15,045 bases of DNA, taken from contig JANBTH010000544.1 in the NCBI GenBank assembly GCA_027578815.1, forward strand, positions 1 to 15,045, given 5' to 3'. A program made the position numbers and the translations under genes. Shown in pieces: positions 1 through 7,447 of the stretch; positions within the stretch are counted from its first letter, which is position 1; each line of letters starts with the position of its first letter. Under the pieces are notes generated by a model. It had not been told where the DNA came from, ran no database searches, and saw only the letters and a program-made list of their open reading frames with translations. The DNA comes from Coemansia sp. RSA 1804 (Eukaryota; Kickxellomycota; Kickxellomycetes; Kickxellales; Kickxellaceae).

Positions 1-255
1 TCGATCAACACGCTCTTCTGGATATACCTAAAAGCCAACGGGGTACCGCCCAAAGAACATCCTGTGATAAACGAGCTCCAGCGTGTACAGCGGTATATTG
101 CAAAGATCAATAAGACAAAAGCAGCAGCAGCAGCAGCAGAAGCAGAGACAGACGGTTCGGCTCGCACGGCTGAGACTGGCGACGGGTCACGTCCAATGCA
201 GGTAGACAAGGACGCCGCTGGCAGGCTTATACGTAACGCCATCAACTCAAAGTAA
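1..255 (+). CDS. LRP1: C1D/Lrp1 (Rrp47) family nuclear exosome cofactor, 3' end only
   Basis: Frame 1 is open from the first base and stops at TAA 253-255, giving the last 84 residues; the start lies outside the window. The visible part has the family's diagnostic motif: a hydrophobic NTLFWIYLKANGVPPKEHPV stretch followed by ELQRVQRYIAKI, close to the Sas10/C1D domain end of human C1D and yeast Lrp1. A low-complexity Ala/Glu linker follows, then a final DKDAAGRLIRNAI element matching the conserved C-terminal box of C1D. In the family, the N-terminal helical domain binds and stabilises the exosome nuclease Rrp6 and the basic tail binds structured RNA; the protein acts in the nucleus in rRNA, snoRNA and snRNA 3'-end processing. 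The six-Ala run is coded by an AGC microsatellite. The gene converges on C1-THF synthase. Family assignment is firm; the symbol is by homology. Confidence 0.82.
   Translation, partial: SINTLFWIYLKANGVPPKEHPVINELQRVQRYIAKINKTKAAAAAAEAETDGSARTAETGDGSRPMQVDKDAAGRLIRNAINSK
120..139 (+). repeat. AGC trinucleotide microsatellite inside the Lrp1 gene
   Basis: Near-perfect (AGC)n of 20 nt, read in frame as a run of alanines in the linker between the C1D domain and the C-terminal box. A likely length-variable site. Confidence 0.85.
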
Positions 256-419
256 CCACCATGGCTCTTGTGTATATCGATACTTTATGCTTTTTTTTAC
301 ATTTTTCATTTCTTTAGTAAAGTTCATCACCATCAAACGTGCCAGCGCTTGTCATTCGAATACCTAACTAGAGATCATAGTGTGCTATTTATCTCGGTTT
401 GCTGGCACTGCAGAGAAAG

Positions 420-425
420 AATAAA
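420..425 (+). terminator. Polyadenylation signal (AATAAA) candidate for the Lrp1 gene
   Basis: A canonical AATAAA 165 nt past the Lrp1 stop, in the 245-bp gap before the convergent C1-THF synthase stop codon at 501. The two 3' UTRs probably overlap. No canonical AATAAA is visible for the minus-strand gene in this gap. Confidence 0.5.
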
Positions 426-467
426 AAAGAACATGTGGAAAGCAGATGGAGAGAAAAAGTATAGATT

Positions 468-484
468 GAGAGAGAGAGAGAGAG
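468..484. repeat. GA dinucleotide microsatellite in a 3' UTR
   Basis: 17 nt of alternating GA just past the stop codon of C1-THF synthase (reads as CT on that gene's strand). A second, longer GA run lies at 10035-10058. Confidence 0.85.
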
Positions 485-500
485 GAAAGCCGATGGTTCC

Positions 501-3500
501 TCAGAAAAGCCCAACAATGTCGCCAGTATCGGGATCAATGTCAATATCGTAGAAGCAGGGACGGGTTGGCAGACCAGGCAACGTCTGCATGGCACCACAG
601 AGCGGGTAGATGAAGCCAGCGCCCAGGCTAGCACGAATATCGCGGATTGGCAGGTCGAATCCCTCGGGTGCGCCCTTAAGCGCAGGATCGGCCGAGAAGC
701 TGTACTGCGTCTTGGCCATGCAGATGGGCATCTTGTCCCAGCCGCTCTTGGTGAACTGCGCAATCTTGCGCTCCGCCTCGTCGCTGAAGCTGACTGAAGC
801 CGCGCGGTAGAACTGCTTTGCAATGGCCTCGATCTTCAGTTTGATGGGCATGTCAGCGTCGTACAAGAAGCGGAAGCCGTCGCTATCCTTGCTGCTGTCG
901 GTGGCAGCTGGAGAGTCCTCGTTGTTGCAGCAGCGGACTACAGCGCTGGCAAGATCTATGGCGCCTGCGCCGCCCTTGGCCCACAGCTGCGTAGGAACAG
1001 CGTCATATGCACCGGCCTGGCGAGCAAGCGTGCGTATGAGCTGCAGCTCCGCCTCGGTGTCTGTGGCAAAGGCATTGATGGCAACGATGGCCGGAATGCC
1101 CACTTTGCGAACGTTCTCGATATGCCTGCGCAGATTCGCAAAGCCCTTCTCCAGAAGCGCAAGATTCTCCTGCGTGTATTCGTCAGCAAGCGGCTTGCCA
1201 GGCACAACATCCGGACCGCCGCCGTGCATCTTCAGCGCGCGCACAGTGGCAACAATCACCGCCGCATCTGGAACCAGCCCCGACGCACGGCACTTGATGT
1301 TGACAAACTTCTCAAAGCCAATGTCAGCACCAAACCCAGCTTCGGTCACCACGTACCCAGAGCTGTCGGGTGTGGTGGGCTCTCCAGGCGGCGCGCCCAC
1401 AAGCTTGAGAGCAATGCGGTCGGCAACAATCGACGAGTTCCCGTGCGCAATGTTGGCAAACGGACCGGCGTGCACAAAGACAGGCGAACCCTCCAGCGTC
1501 TGCATCAGCGTCGGCTTGATTGCGTCCTTCATCAGCACCGTCAGCGCTCCGGTGACGCCAATGTCGTCGCAGGTAACAGGGACGCCCTGCTTGCTCAGCG
1601 CAACAACCATGCGGCCCAGACGGTCGCGCATATCGGCAAGCGAGGTAGTTAGCGCAAGAACGGCCATGATCTCGCTGGCCACCGCAATGTCAAAGCCGGT
1701 GTGGCGGGCCATTCCGCGCTCGGTGGCAGCCTCGCCAATGGTGATCTCACGCAGGAAGCGGTCGTTGGTATCGAGCACGCGGCGCCACATGATAGCGTCG
1801 CGGTCGATGTCCAGACGCACGAACTGCGAAATCTCCTCGGGTGTCAGTGTGCTGGGGTCGGTTTTGTCGGCAATCCCAAGCTTGCGGATGCGGCGGAGCA
1901 TTACGTCGGAGAACGTGCGGACGCCCTTCTTTGCAGGACACAGGCGGCTGAACAGCTGTGCGTCGGTCTGCGTTGCCTCGTGGAAGCATCTGGCATCCAC
2001 CGCCGCGGCCACCAGGTTGTTTGCCGCGGTGATGGCGTGGATGTCGCCTGTCAGATGCAGATTCATCGACGTCATTGGCGTCACCTGCGAGTACCCACCG
2101 CCAGCAGCTCCGCCCTTGATGCCGAATGTTGGGCCCTGCGATGGCTGCCGCACACACGCAAACGCCGGCTTCTTCAGATGTGCGTACAGCGCCTGCGTCA
2201 GCCCGATTGTCACCGTCGATTTGCCCTCGCCAAGAGGAGTCGGGCTGATCCCTGTGACCACGACGTAGTGTGCGTTGCTGTTGTCTTTGAGGCGATCGAT
2301 AACGTCAAGCGTGACCTTTGCCGTGTGCTTTCCATACGGTTCAAACTCGGCGTGTGCAAGATTCAGCTCGCTGACAACCTGGGCAATTGGCTTGGGCTTC
2401 TGTGCGCTGGCAATGGCAATGTCGCTGGGCACAGGCTCCTGGAGCGTAAGCGTGTTGGGCACGATCTTCACCCGCGATGAGGCGTCGAAATGGCGCTTGG
2501 CACTGATTACGACGTTTCGCAAAAGCATGGCAACAGTCATTGGTCCCACGCCGCCTGGCACTGGAGTCATGTACGACGCACGCTGCACGGCCTCGGCCTC
2601 CACGTCGCCAACCCAGCGGTAGCCCGACTTCTTGGTGGCATCGTCCTTGGCGTTCATTCCAACGTCGATGACTACGGCGCCTGCCTTGACCCAATCGGCC
2701 TTGACTGCGCCCTCCTTACCAACTGCAACAACCAGAATGTCCGCCGCACGCACCTTTTCCTCCAGATCCTGCGTCCTGCTGTGGCACAGCGTCACTGTCG
2801 CGTCAAGGTTGGTCAGCATCATGGCTACTGGTGCGCCGACAATGTCGCTGCGCCCAACAACAACCGCATTCTTGCCAGCAACCGGAATGGAGTACCGCTT
2901 GAGCAGCTCGATACACCCCATTGGCGTGCACGAGTGGAAGAACGGCTCTGTTGCGCGCTTCGATAGATTGCCAATGTTTTCGGCATGGAAGCCGTCAACG
3001 TCCTTTTCAGGCCGGATCGAGTGCACGACATGCTTAGTGTTCAGGTGGTCGGGCAACGGGAGCTGCACAAGGATCCCGTGCACCGAGGGGTCGTTGTTGA
3101 TGCTGTCGAGCTGCGCATCCAGATCGCTTTGCTGGATATCCTCGGCCAGCTGGATGTGCTCAAACTCAATTCCAGTCTACCAAAAGAGTGAGAGAGGCCG
3201 TTGTGGATATTACTCTGCCGACAATATTAGTCCATGAAGTAAGCGAGAAAAGCGACTTTGCTCACTCCCACCTTTCTCTAGATATAGAACGAGACAACAT
3301 TCAATGAAACAAAGCCCTCTTACCTCCTTGCACGCCTTGGATTTCTGTCGAATGTAGACGCTCGAGTCGCTGCGAGCACCTACTTGCATGGCAATAAGCT
3401 TGGGTCTGAACGATGGATGGGCATCCTTGTATGCGGATACTTCCTTCTTCAGCTCATCGCGAACCTGTCTAAAACATGGAAAAGATGACCGAGCCAGAAG

Positions 3501-3675
3501 AAAAAAGTTTTTGCTTCTCGATAAGAAATTAGAGGTGAGAGTGTCTGAGGACCTTGAATACAGCGGGTACCAGACGCTATTGCAGAATCTAGTACAAGGA
3601 GGCAAGAACTTACTCTGAAATGGTCTTGCCGTCCAAAAGAACAGCAGTTCCGTTGGTCTGTGCGGTTTCGGCCAT
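501..3675 (-). CDS. ADE3: C1-tetrahydrofolate synthase, trifunctional (dehydrogenase / cyclohydrolase / formyl-THF ligase)
   Basis: Three exons on the minus strand: 3675-3614, 3468-3324 and 3176-501, joining in phase to 960 residues (yeast Ade3 946, human MTHFD1 935). Residues 1 to about 310 are the methylene-THF dehydrogenase/cyclohydrolase. They show Y59-x3-K63, matching the catalytic Tyr/Lys of human MTHFD1, then VVVGRSDIVGAP (from 174) and PVPGGVGPMT (from 274). Residues about 320-960 are formate-THF ligase, with the ATP loop PTPLGEGKST (381-390), GIKGGAAGGGYSQ (about 420) and VATVRALKMHGG (about 711). The enzyme interconverts methylene-, methenyl- and 10-formyl-THF for purine, thymidylate and methionine synthesis. 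The start at 3675 was chosen because it aligns with family N-termini and follows a TATA box and an ATG-free leader; no mitochondrial presequence precedes it, so the cytosolic form is expected. The frame stays open upstream to 4062 (see findings). All key residues are present. Confidence 0.95.
3177..3323 (-). other. Intron 2 of C1-THF synthase
   Basis: 147 bp, donor GTAAGA, acceptor GGTAG, branch-like GACTAAT about 50 nt before the acceptor. It lies in phase 0 between KACKE and TGIEFEH, which restores the family's continuous sequence. Confidence 0.88.
3469..3612 (-). other. Intron 1 of C1-THF synthase
   Basis: 144 bp, donor GTAAGT, acceptor TTTTAG, with CTAAT in the second half. It splits a Glu codon (GA/A), and splicing gives TISEQVRDEL, in line with family N-termini. 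Confidence 0.88.
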
Positions 3676-4490
3676 GCTTGTTTTCTTTAGGGGGTGGAGA
3701 AGCACAGGCAAGGTGTGGAGACGACAGTAAAAGCTAGTAGCAGGTTGGATGAAAGATAACGAGAAAGAAGAAGGAAAGAGACAGGATGGTGGGTGCTGCA
3801 AACCCCGCGCTCTTCTTATATCTGGTGCATGTGTGAGTGGTTTTCTACAGCCATTGGCAGCAGCGCATAGTTTCAAGCGAAGAATGCGGCGGCCGCCTAT
3901 GGAGTCAGCGGTGCCAGTGGTGCCAGCGGTGGCGGCGGCGGTTTTTGCGGCGCGGCTCGTTATTTTCCGTACAAGCCGCTTCTGCTGGTTCCGAGTCTGG
4001 CGTGTTAGGCACTGGAGCTGCATTGCGTGTGAACCAAAAAAGAGGACTATGAAGCCTGCCACTCTTCCTTCCTTTCCAATCGCACTGCTGGCCAGAGAGC
4101 AACAGGGCGGATAAACGGAGGACAGCGATAGAAGGAGAAAAAAGATAAACCAGAGGCGCTGCTGTTAGGGGGGCAAAAACAGCGCGTGCTGTGGATGGCG
4201 AGAAGGGCAGAACAGAGGCGACGGCCTGAATTAATGTAATGGGATCTAATCATGTATTCATTCGTCCCTTTCTTGCAGAGGCGCTTGCAAAAGAGCAAGC
4301 AAGAGAGGCTTGGGCGGGCGACGCCGAACAAGCGTCATGCCAAAAGAATGCATCAAGACCATGGTGACGGGGGGTGCGGCTTGCTCGCTTTTCCTTCTCC
4401 GTTTTTCTCCGGACAACGGCATTTTTGGCTTCTTCAACAGACATCCAGCGCAGACACTCTTTTGCTTATTCATTTGCAAGCACAGCGAAA
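3676..4490. promoter_or_regulatory. Divergent promoter region between C1-THF synthase and UreG
   Basis: 815 bp between the two divergent start codons. The C1-THF synthase side has a TATA box followed by an ATG-free CT-rich leader (minus strand). The UreG side has a CT-rich stretch at about 4377-4412 and no ATG from 4364 to 4490, but no clear TATA box. GATA-type motifs occur at 4110 (GGATAA), 4125 (CGATAG) and 4143 (AGATAA), with one more at 3753. A GC-rich block at 3905-3957 has imperfect GCGGTGCCA-like units. Single-base runs of C/G occur near 4168 and 4368. No further gene is seen here. Confidence 0.6.
3815..3820 (-). promoter_or_regulatory. TATA box for C1-THF synthase
   Basis: On the minus strand the sequence reads AGATATAAGAAG, 140 nt upstream of the chosen ATG. 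What follows is pyrimidine-rich and ATG-free down to the start codon, as in many fungal promoters. Confidence 0.6.
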
Positions 4491-5333
4491 ATGGTAATCA
4501 ACACAGACGCCGGCGACGTGTGCGACTTTAAGAGCGGCGGCAGCGGCGCTTCCGGGCACTCGCACGACCACTCGCACTCGCACGGCCACTCGCACGGCCA
4601 CTCGCACTCGCACAACCATGCAGTCGAGCACGGCCACACGCACGACGTGCTGGACCACCCAGGACGGTTCCACGAGCGGCCGCCGTACAACCGCACGGGG
4701 CGCGACTGGGGCGAGCGCGCATTCACGGTGGGGATCGGCGGCCCCGTCGGCAGCGGCAAGACGGCGCTGATGCTCAAGCTGTGCCAGGCGCTGCGCGACA
4801 AGTACAACATCGCCTGCGTCACCAACGACATCTTCACGCGCGAGGACGCCGAGTTCCTGACGCGCAACGGCGCCCTCGAGCCCGACCGCATTGCGGCTGT
4901 CGAGACCGGCGGGTGTCCGCATGCCGCCGTGCGTGAGGACATCACCGCCAATCTGCATGCGCTGGAGGCGCTGCAGGCAACGTTCGACACCGAGCTGCTG
5001 CTCATCGAGTCCGGCGGCGACAACCTTGCTGCCAACTTCAGCCGCGAGCTGGCCGACTATATTATCTACGTTATCGACGTCAGCGGCGGCGACAAGGTGC
5101 CGCGCAAGGGCGGGCCAGGCATCACCATGAGTGACCTCCTTGTCATCAACAAGACCGATCTTGCCGAGGCCGTGGGTGCCGACCTGCAGGTTATGCTGCG
5201 TGACGCCCGCCACATCCGCGACAGCGGCCCCGTGACCATGGCTGTCGTCAAGCACGGCAAGAACGTCGATGAGGTCGTCAACCACGTTCTAACTGCCTGG
5301 GAGCAGTGCGTTCCCGGCGCCAAGATCAGATAG
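4491..5333 (+). CDS. ureG: Urease accessory GTPase UreG with N-terminal histidine-rich nickel-binding tail
   Basis: 280 residues, single exon. The SIMIBI-class GTPase core begins near residue 76: P-loop GPVGSGKT (84-91), TNDIFTREDAEFL (111-123), the metal-binding Cys142-Pro143-His144, ESGGDN (173-178) and the guanine-specificity motif NKTD (220-223). UreG dimers bind nickel at the CPH motif and, with UreF/UreH (UreD), deliver it to apo-urease on GTP hydrolysis in the cytosol. Before the core, residues 23-51 hold 14 histidines in alternating His-Ser/Gly/Asp pattern, with two more at 56 and 61. Bacterial UreG (about 205 residues) lacks this tail; plant and some fungal UreG have it, and it is thought to stand in for the nickel chaperone UreE. 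The ATG at 4491 was chosen because it has a good context (CGAAAATGG); the frame is open upstream to 4374 but without an ATG and through CT-rich leader. Urease itself is not in the window. Confidence 0.95.
   Translation: MVINTDAGDVCDFKSGGSGASGHSHDHSHSHGHSHGHSHSHNHAVEHGHTHDVLDHPGRFHERPPYNRTGRDWGERAFTVGIGGPVGSGKTALMLKLCQALRDKYNIACVTNDIFTREDAEFLTRNGALEPDRIAAVETGGCPHAAVREDITANLHALEALQATFDTELLLIESGGDNLAANFSRELADYIIYVIDVSGGDKVPRKGGPGITMSDLLVINKTDLAEAVGADLQVMLRDARHIRDSGPVTMAVVKHGKNVDEVVNHVLTAWEQCVPGAKIR
4557..4643 (+). repeat. CACTCG / CACGGC-type repeat coding the UreG His tail
   Basis: An imperfect 6-nt repeat (CACTCG, CACGGC, CACGAC) encodes the His-x alternation at residues 23-51. The codons are nearly all CAC, so the DNA is a minisatellite-like tract that could change length in frame. 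Confidence 0.75.
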
Positions 5334-5784
5334 AGTCGCCGGGCTGCACGTGCGCTTCCGCATGCTTTTGCTGTATCTTCTTGCGCAAAGCTGGCAACAT
5401 CGCAGCGTTGCTGACTGCCTGCCGCCGATTTTGCAGCCTCTACAATGACTTTGCGTTTCATTTTCAGCTAATAAAATCTGGTTTATCAGGAAAAGCTTTG
5501 CCTTTCATTTCGACCAGCGCGCCACGCAGCACAATGGTGTGCCCTGTTTCCCAAACGCCCCTTCTTTCTTTCTTCCTTCTACCTCTTTCTTTTTCTTTTT
5601 CTTCCACCGTTTCCAGATACTGCCCGGCTATTTTGTTCTCTTGCTACTTTTTTCACTCCACTTTGTTCATATTCAACCATCGTTTCTTCGGAATACTCCC
5701 CCGTACAATCTGCACGCTTCGTCAAGGAAGAGAAAGAACGTTATTTAGTATTCCGGTCAAAGCCCCCATCATCACCAGCTTCGA
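5334..5784 (+). promoter_or_regulatory. UreG 3' region and promoter/leader of dCMP deaminase
   Basis: 451 bp. The first part is the UreG 3' UTR, ending near an AATAAA at 5470-5475. The rest is promoter-like for the next gene on the same strand, with a pyrimidine tract at 5558-5605 and more T/C-rich sequence to about 5700. I see no gene, tRNA or clear TATA box here. Confidence 0.55.
5470..5475 (+). terminator. Polyadenylation signal candidate for UreG
   Basis: AATAAA 137 nt past the UreG stop codon, before the pyrimidine tract of the downstream promoter. Confidence 0.55.
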
Positions 5785-7248
5785 ATGTTCATAGTCATAA
5801 TAGGTAAGACATACTCTTTGGATAGCTGTGGTTCCATTAGCGCTGCTTGGACTTTGAGGGAAACAGGGGAGGGAGTGGCTTATCTCCGTTTCCCATTCCC
5901 TCGAAAACAACAATGACAACGACAGCGACGACAAAAGACAAGGGCTGCCGAGATTTTTGTTCAACTATGCTAATCTTGCTATCCTATCTCTTTTTTTCTA
6001 TCTCTTTTCTGCAGAATCGTAGGCACAAAGGCCAGCGGGAAGGAGGAGTTGGCAAAGTACCTGACTGCTAACCTTGAATTTGCCCGTATCCGCATTGGCG
6101 AGCCCTCCACCAATGCAGGGGCGCAGCCAGACAAGCAACCTGCCGCCAGCGAGTCCTCCAGCCCCCTAGTATTCGGCTCCGCCAAGGAGATCGTAAAGTT
6201 CGTTACCCCGCGGTGGACACAGAACTTTGTCACCACGGACGTGACTGGCATAGTTGATCTCCACCTGTTGCGCAAGCGCCCGTTTGTTCTTATTGTGGGC
6301 ATCGAGGCGCCTGTTGGGACCCGGTACAAGCGGTACTGTGCGCGGAAGGGCATTCACGACGATCCCAGCCTCACGCTGGAGCAGTTCGTCGACATGGACG
6401 ATGAGCTGCTCTACACCCGTGAGGATCCGCCCAAGTCGCCCAACGCCGCCGAGGACTCTGCCACTGACCCCGATGCCCCGTCGACAGACAGCGAAAGCAC
6501 CGGCGGCAGCACCGTTGCAGTGACTTCGCACGACCAGCCTAGCGCATCACTAGCAGCAATAGCGGCTGCTGCTGCTGCTGCTGCACCAGCAGGAGGGGCG
6601 TCTAAACCACACGTGCGTTCGCCAATCATCCGCAACACCAACGACGCAAACGAGCTCAATCTGAGGCGGGCGCTGGCCGGCGCTCACGTGTCGATAGCCA
6701 ACGTGTTTCCATCGATCGATGCCCTGCACGAGTATCTGGACGAGCTGGATCTGCTCAATCCCGAGCGCATTCGCCCATCGTGGGACACGTACTTTATGCT
6801 CCTGTCCGAGCTGGCGTCCCATCGGTCGAACTGCATGAAGCGGAAGGTTGGATGCATCCTGGTCAAGGACACGCAGATCATTGCCACCGGATACAACGGC
6901 ACGCCAAAGGGGATCACAAACTGCAACGAGGGCGGGTGTCCGCGGTGCAACGCCGGCATCCCCTGCGGTGTCGCGCTTGACCACTGTCTGTGTATCCACG
7001 CCGAGGAAAACGCCTTGCTTGAGGCCGGTCGTGGTCGGGTACGCAATGCCGCCGGAGTCACCCTGTACTGCAACACCTGCCCTTGCTTAGGATGCGCAAA
7101 GAAGATTGTCCAGGTCGGCGTCAAGACCGTTGTCTACTCAAAGGGCTACGGAATGGACAACCTCACGCTCAAGCTGTTCAAGGAGGCTGGCATTGTTGTC
7201 CGCCAGCACACTCCGCCTATGATCAGCATGGAGATCGGGTCACCATGA
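5785..7248 (+). CDS. DCD1: Deoxycytidylate (dCMP) deaminase
   Basis: Two exons, 5785-5803 and 6023-7248, give 414 residues. Exon 1 encodes only MFIVII plus one base; splicing to the TAG acceptor gives MFIVIIGTKASGKEEL, which matches yeast Dcd1 (MLIGVSGTK...) in length and register. An N-terminal kinase-like segment is followed by a disordered Ser/Asp/Ala-rich linker (about residues 140-215). The zinc-dependent deaminase domain runs from about residue 257: TGYNGTP, extra Cys pair C312-P-R-C315, catalytic H332-A-E334 and P360-C361-L-G-C364. The enzyme converts dCMP to dUMP, the substrate of thymidylate synthase, and in the family is a hexamer activated by dCTP and inhibited by dTTP. The protein is about 100 residues longer than yeast Dcd1 (312); the excess is mainly the linker. 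All zinc ligands and the catalytic Glu are intact. Confidence 0.93.
5804..6022 (+). other. Intron 1 of dCMP deaminase
   Basis: 219 bp, donor GTAAGA at 5804, branch-like GCTAAT near 5968, pyrimidine tract, then two AGs 8 nt apart: CAG ending at 6014 and TAG ending at 6022. Only the second keeps the frame (Gly codon G/GC); the first gives ATA-GAA-TCG-TAG, a stop within three codons. Confidence 0.85.
6565..6583 (+). repeat. GCT trinucleotide run coding poly-Ala in the dCMP deaminase linker
   Basis: In-frame GCT repeats, extended by nearby GCA/GCG codons, produce an Ala-rich segment (AAIAAAAAAAAPAG). It lies in the linker, away from catalytic motifs. Confidence 0.85.
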
Positions 7249-7416
7249 GGTCCTCCTCAATCTCATTTCATCTGCCTTTTAGCATTTGTTGGCATACTTT
7301 TTCTTTTTTTCACATACCCATGTCTATATCCATTGCATTTAAACCCAACATCTCCACTTGTCGTTGAAAACTTTGCAATGTCATTATCCCACGGTTAGCA
7401 CTAGCACTTATTTTAG

Positions 7417-7422
7417 TTTATT
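7417..7422 (-). terminator. Polyadenylation signal candidate for the F-box/LRR gene
   Basis: Minus-strand AATAAA 26 nt past the stop codon at 7448, in the 199-bp convergent gap after the dCMP deaminase stop. No canonical AATAAA is visible on the plus strand in this gap. Confidence 0.5.
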
Positions 7423-7447
7423 ATTATTTTTACTGATTAGTTCTCTC

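Noticed and set aside
823..2268. A 481-codon open frame opposite C1-THF synthase
   Set aside because: It is the antisense shadow of a GC-rich coding exon; Ser/Arg/Ala-rich with no family similarity.
3980..4000. A GGTTCCGAGTC stretch resembling a tRNA B box
   Set aside because: No matching A box, anticodon stem or acceptor stem could be found around it.
4470..5285. A 271-codon minus-strand open frame opposite UreG
   Set aside because: Antisense shadow of UreG; Val/Arg/Asp-rich and without motifs, while the plus strand carries all GTPase motifs.
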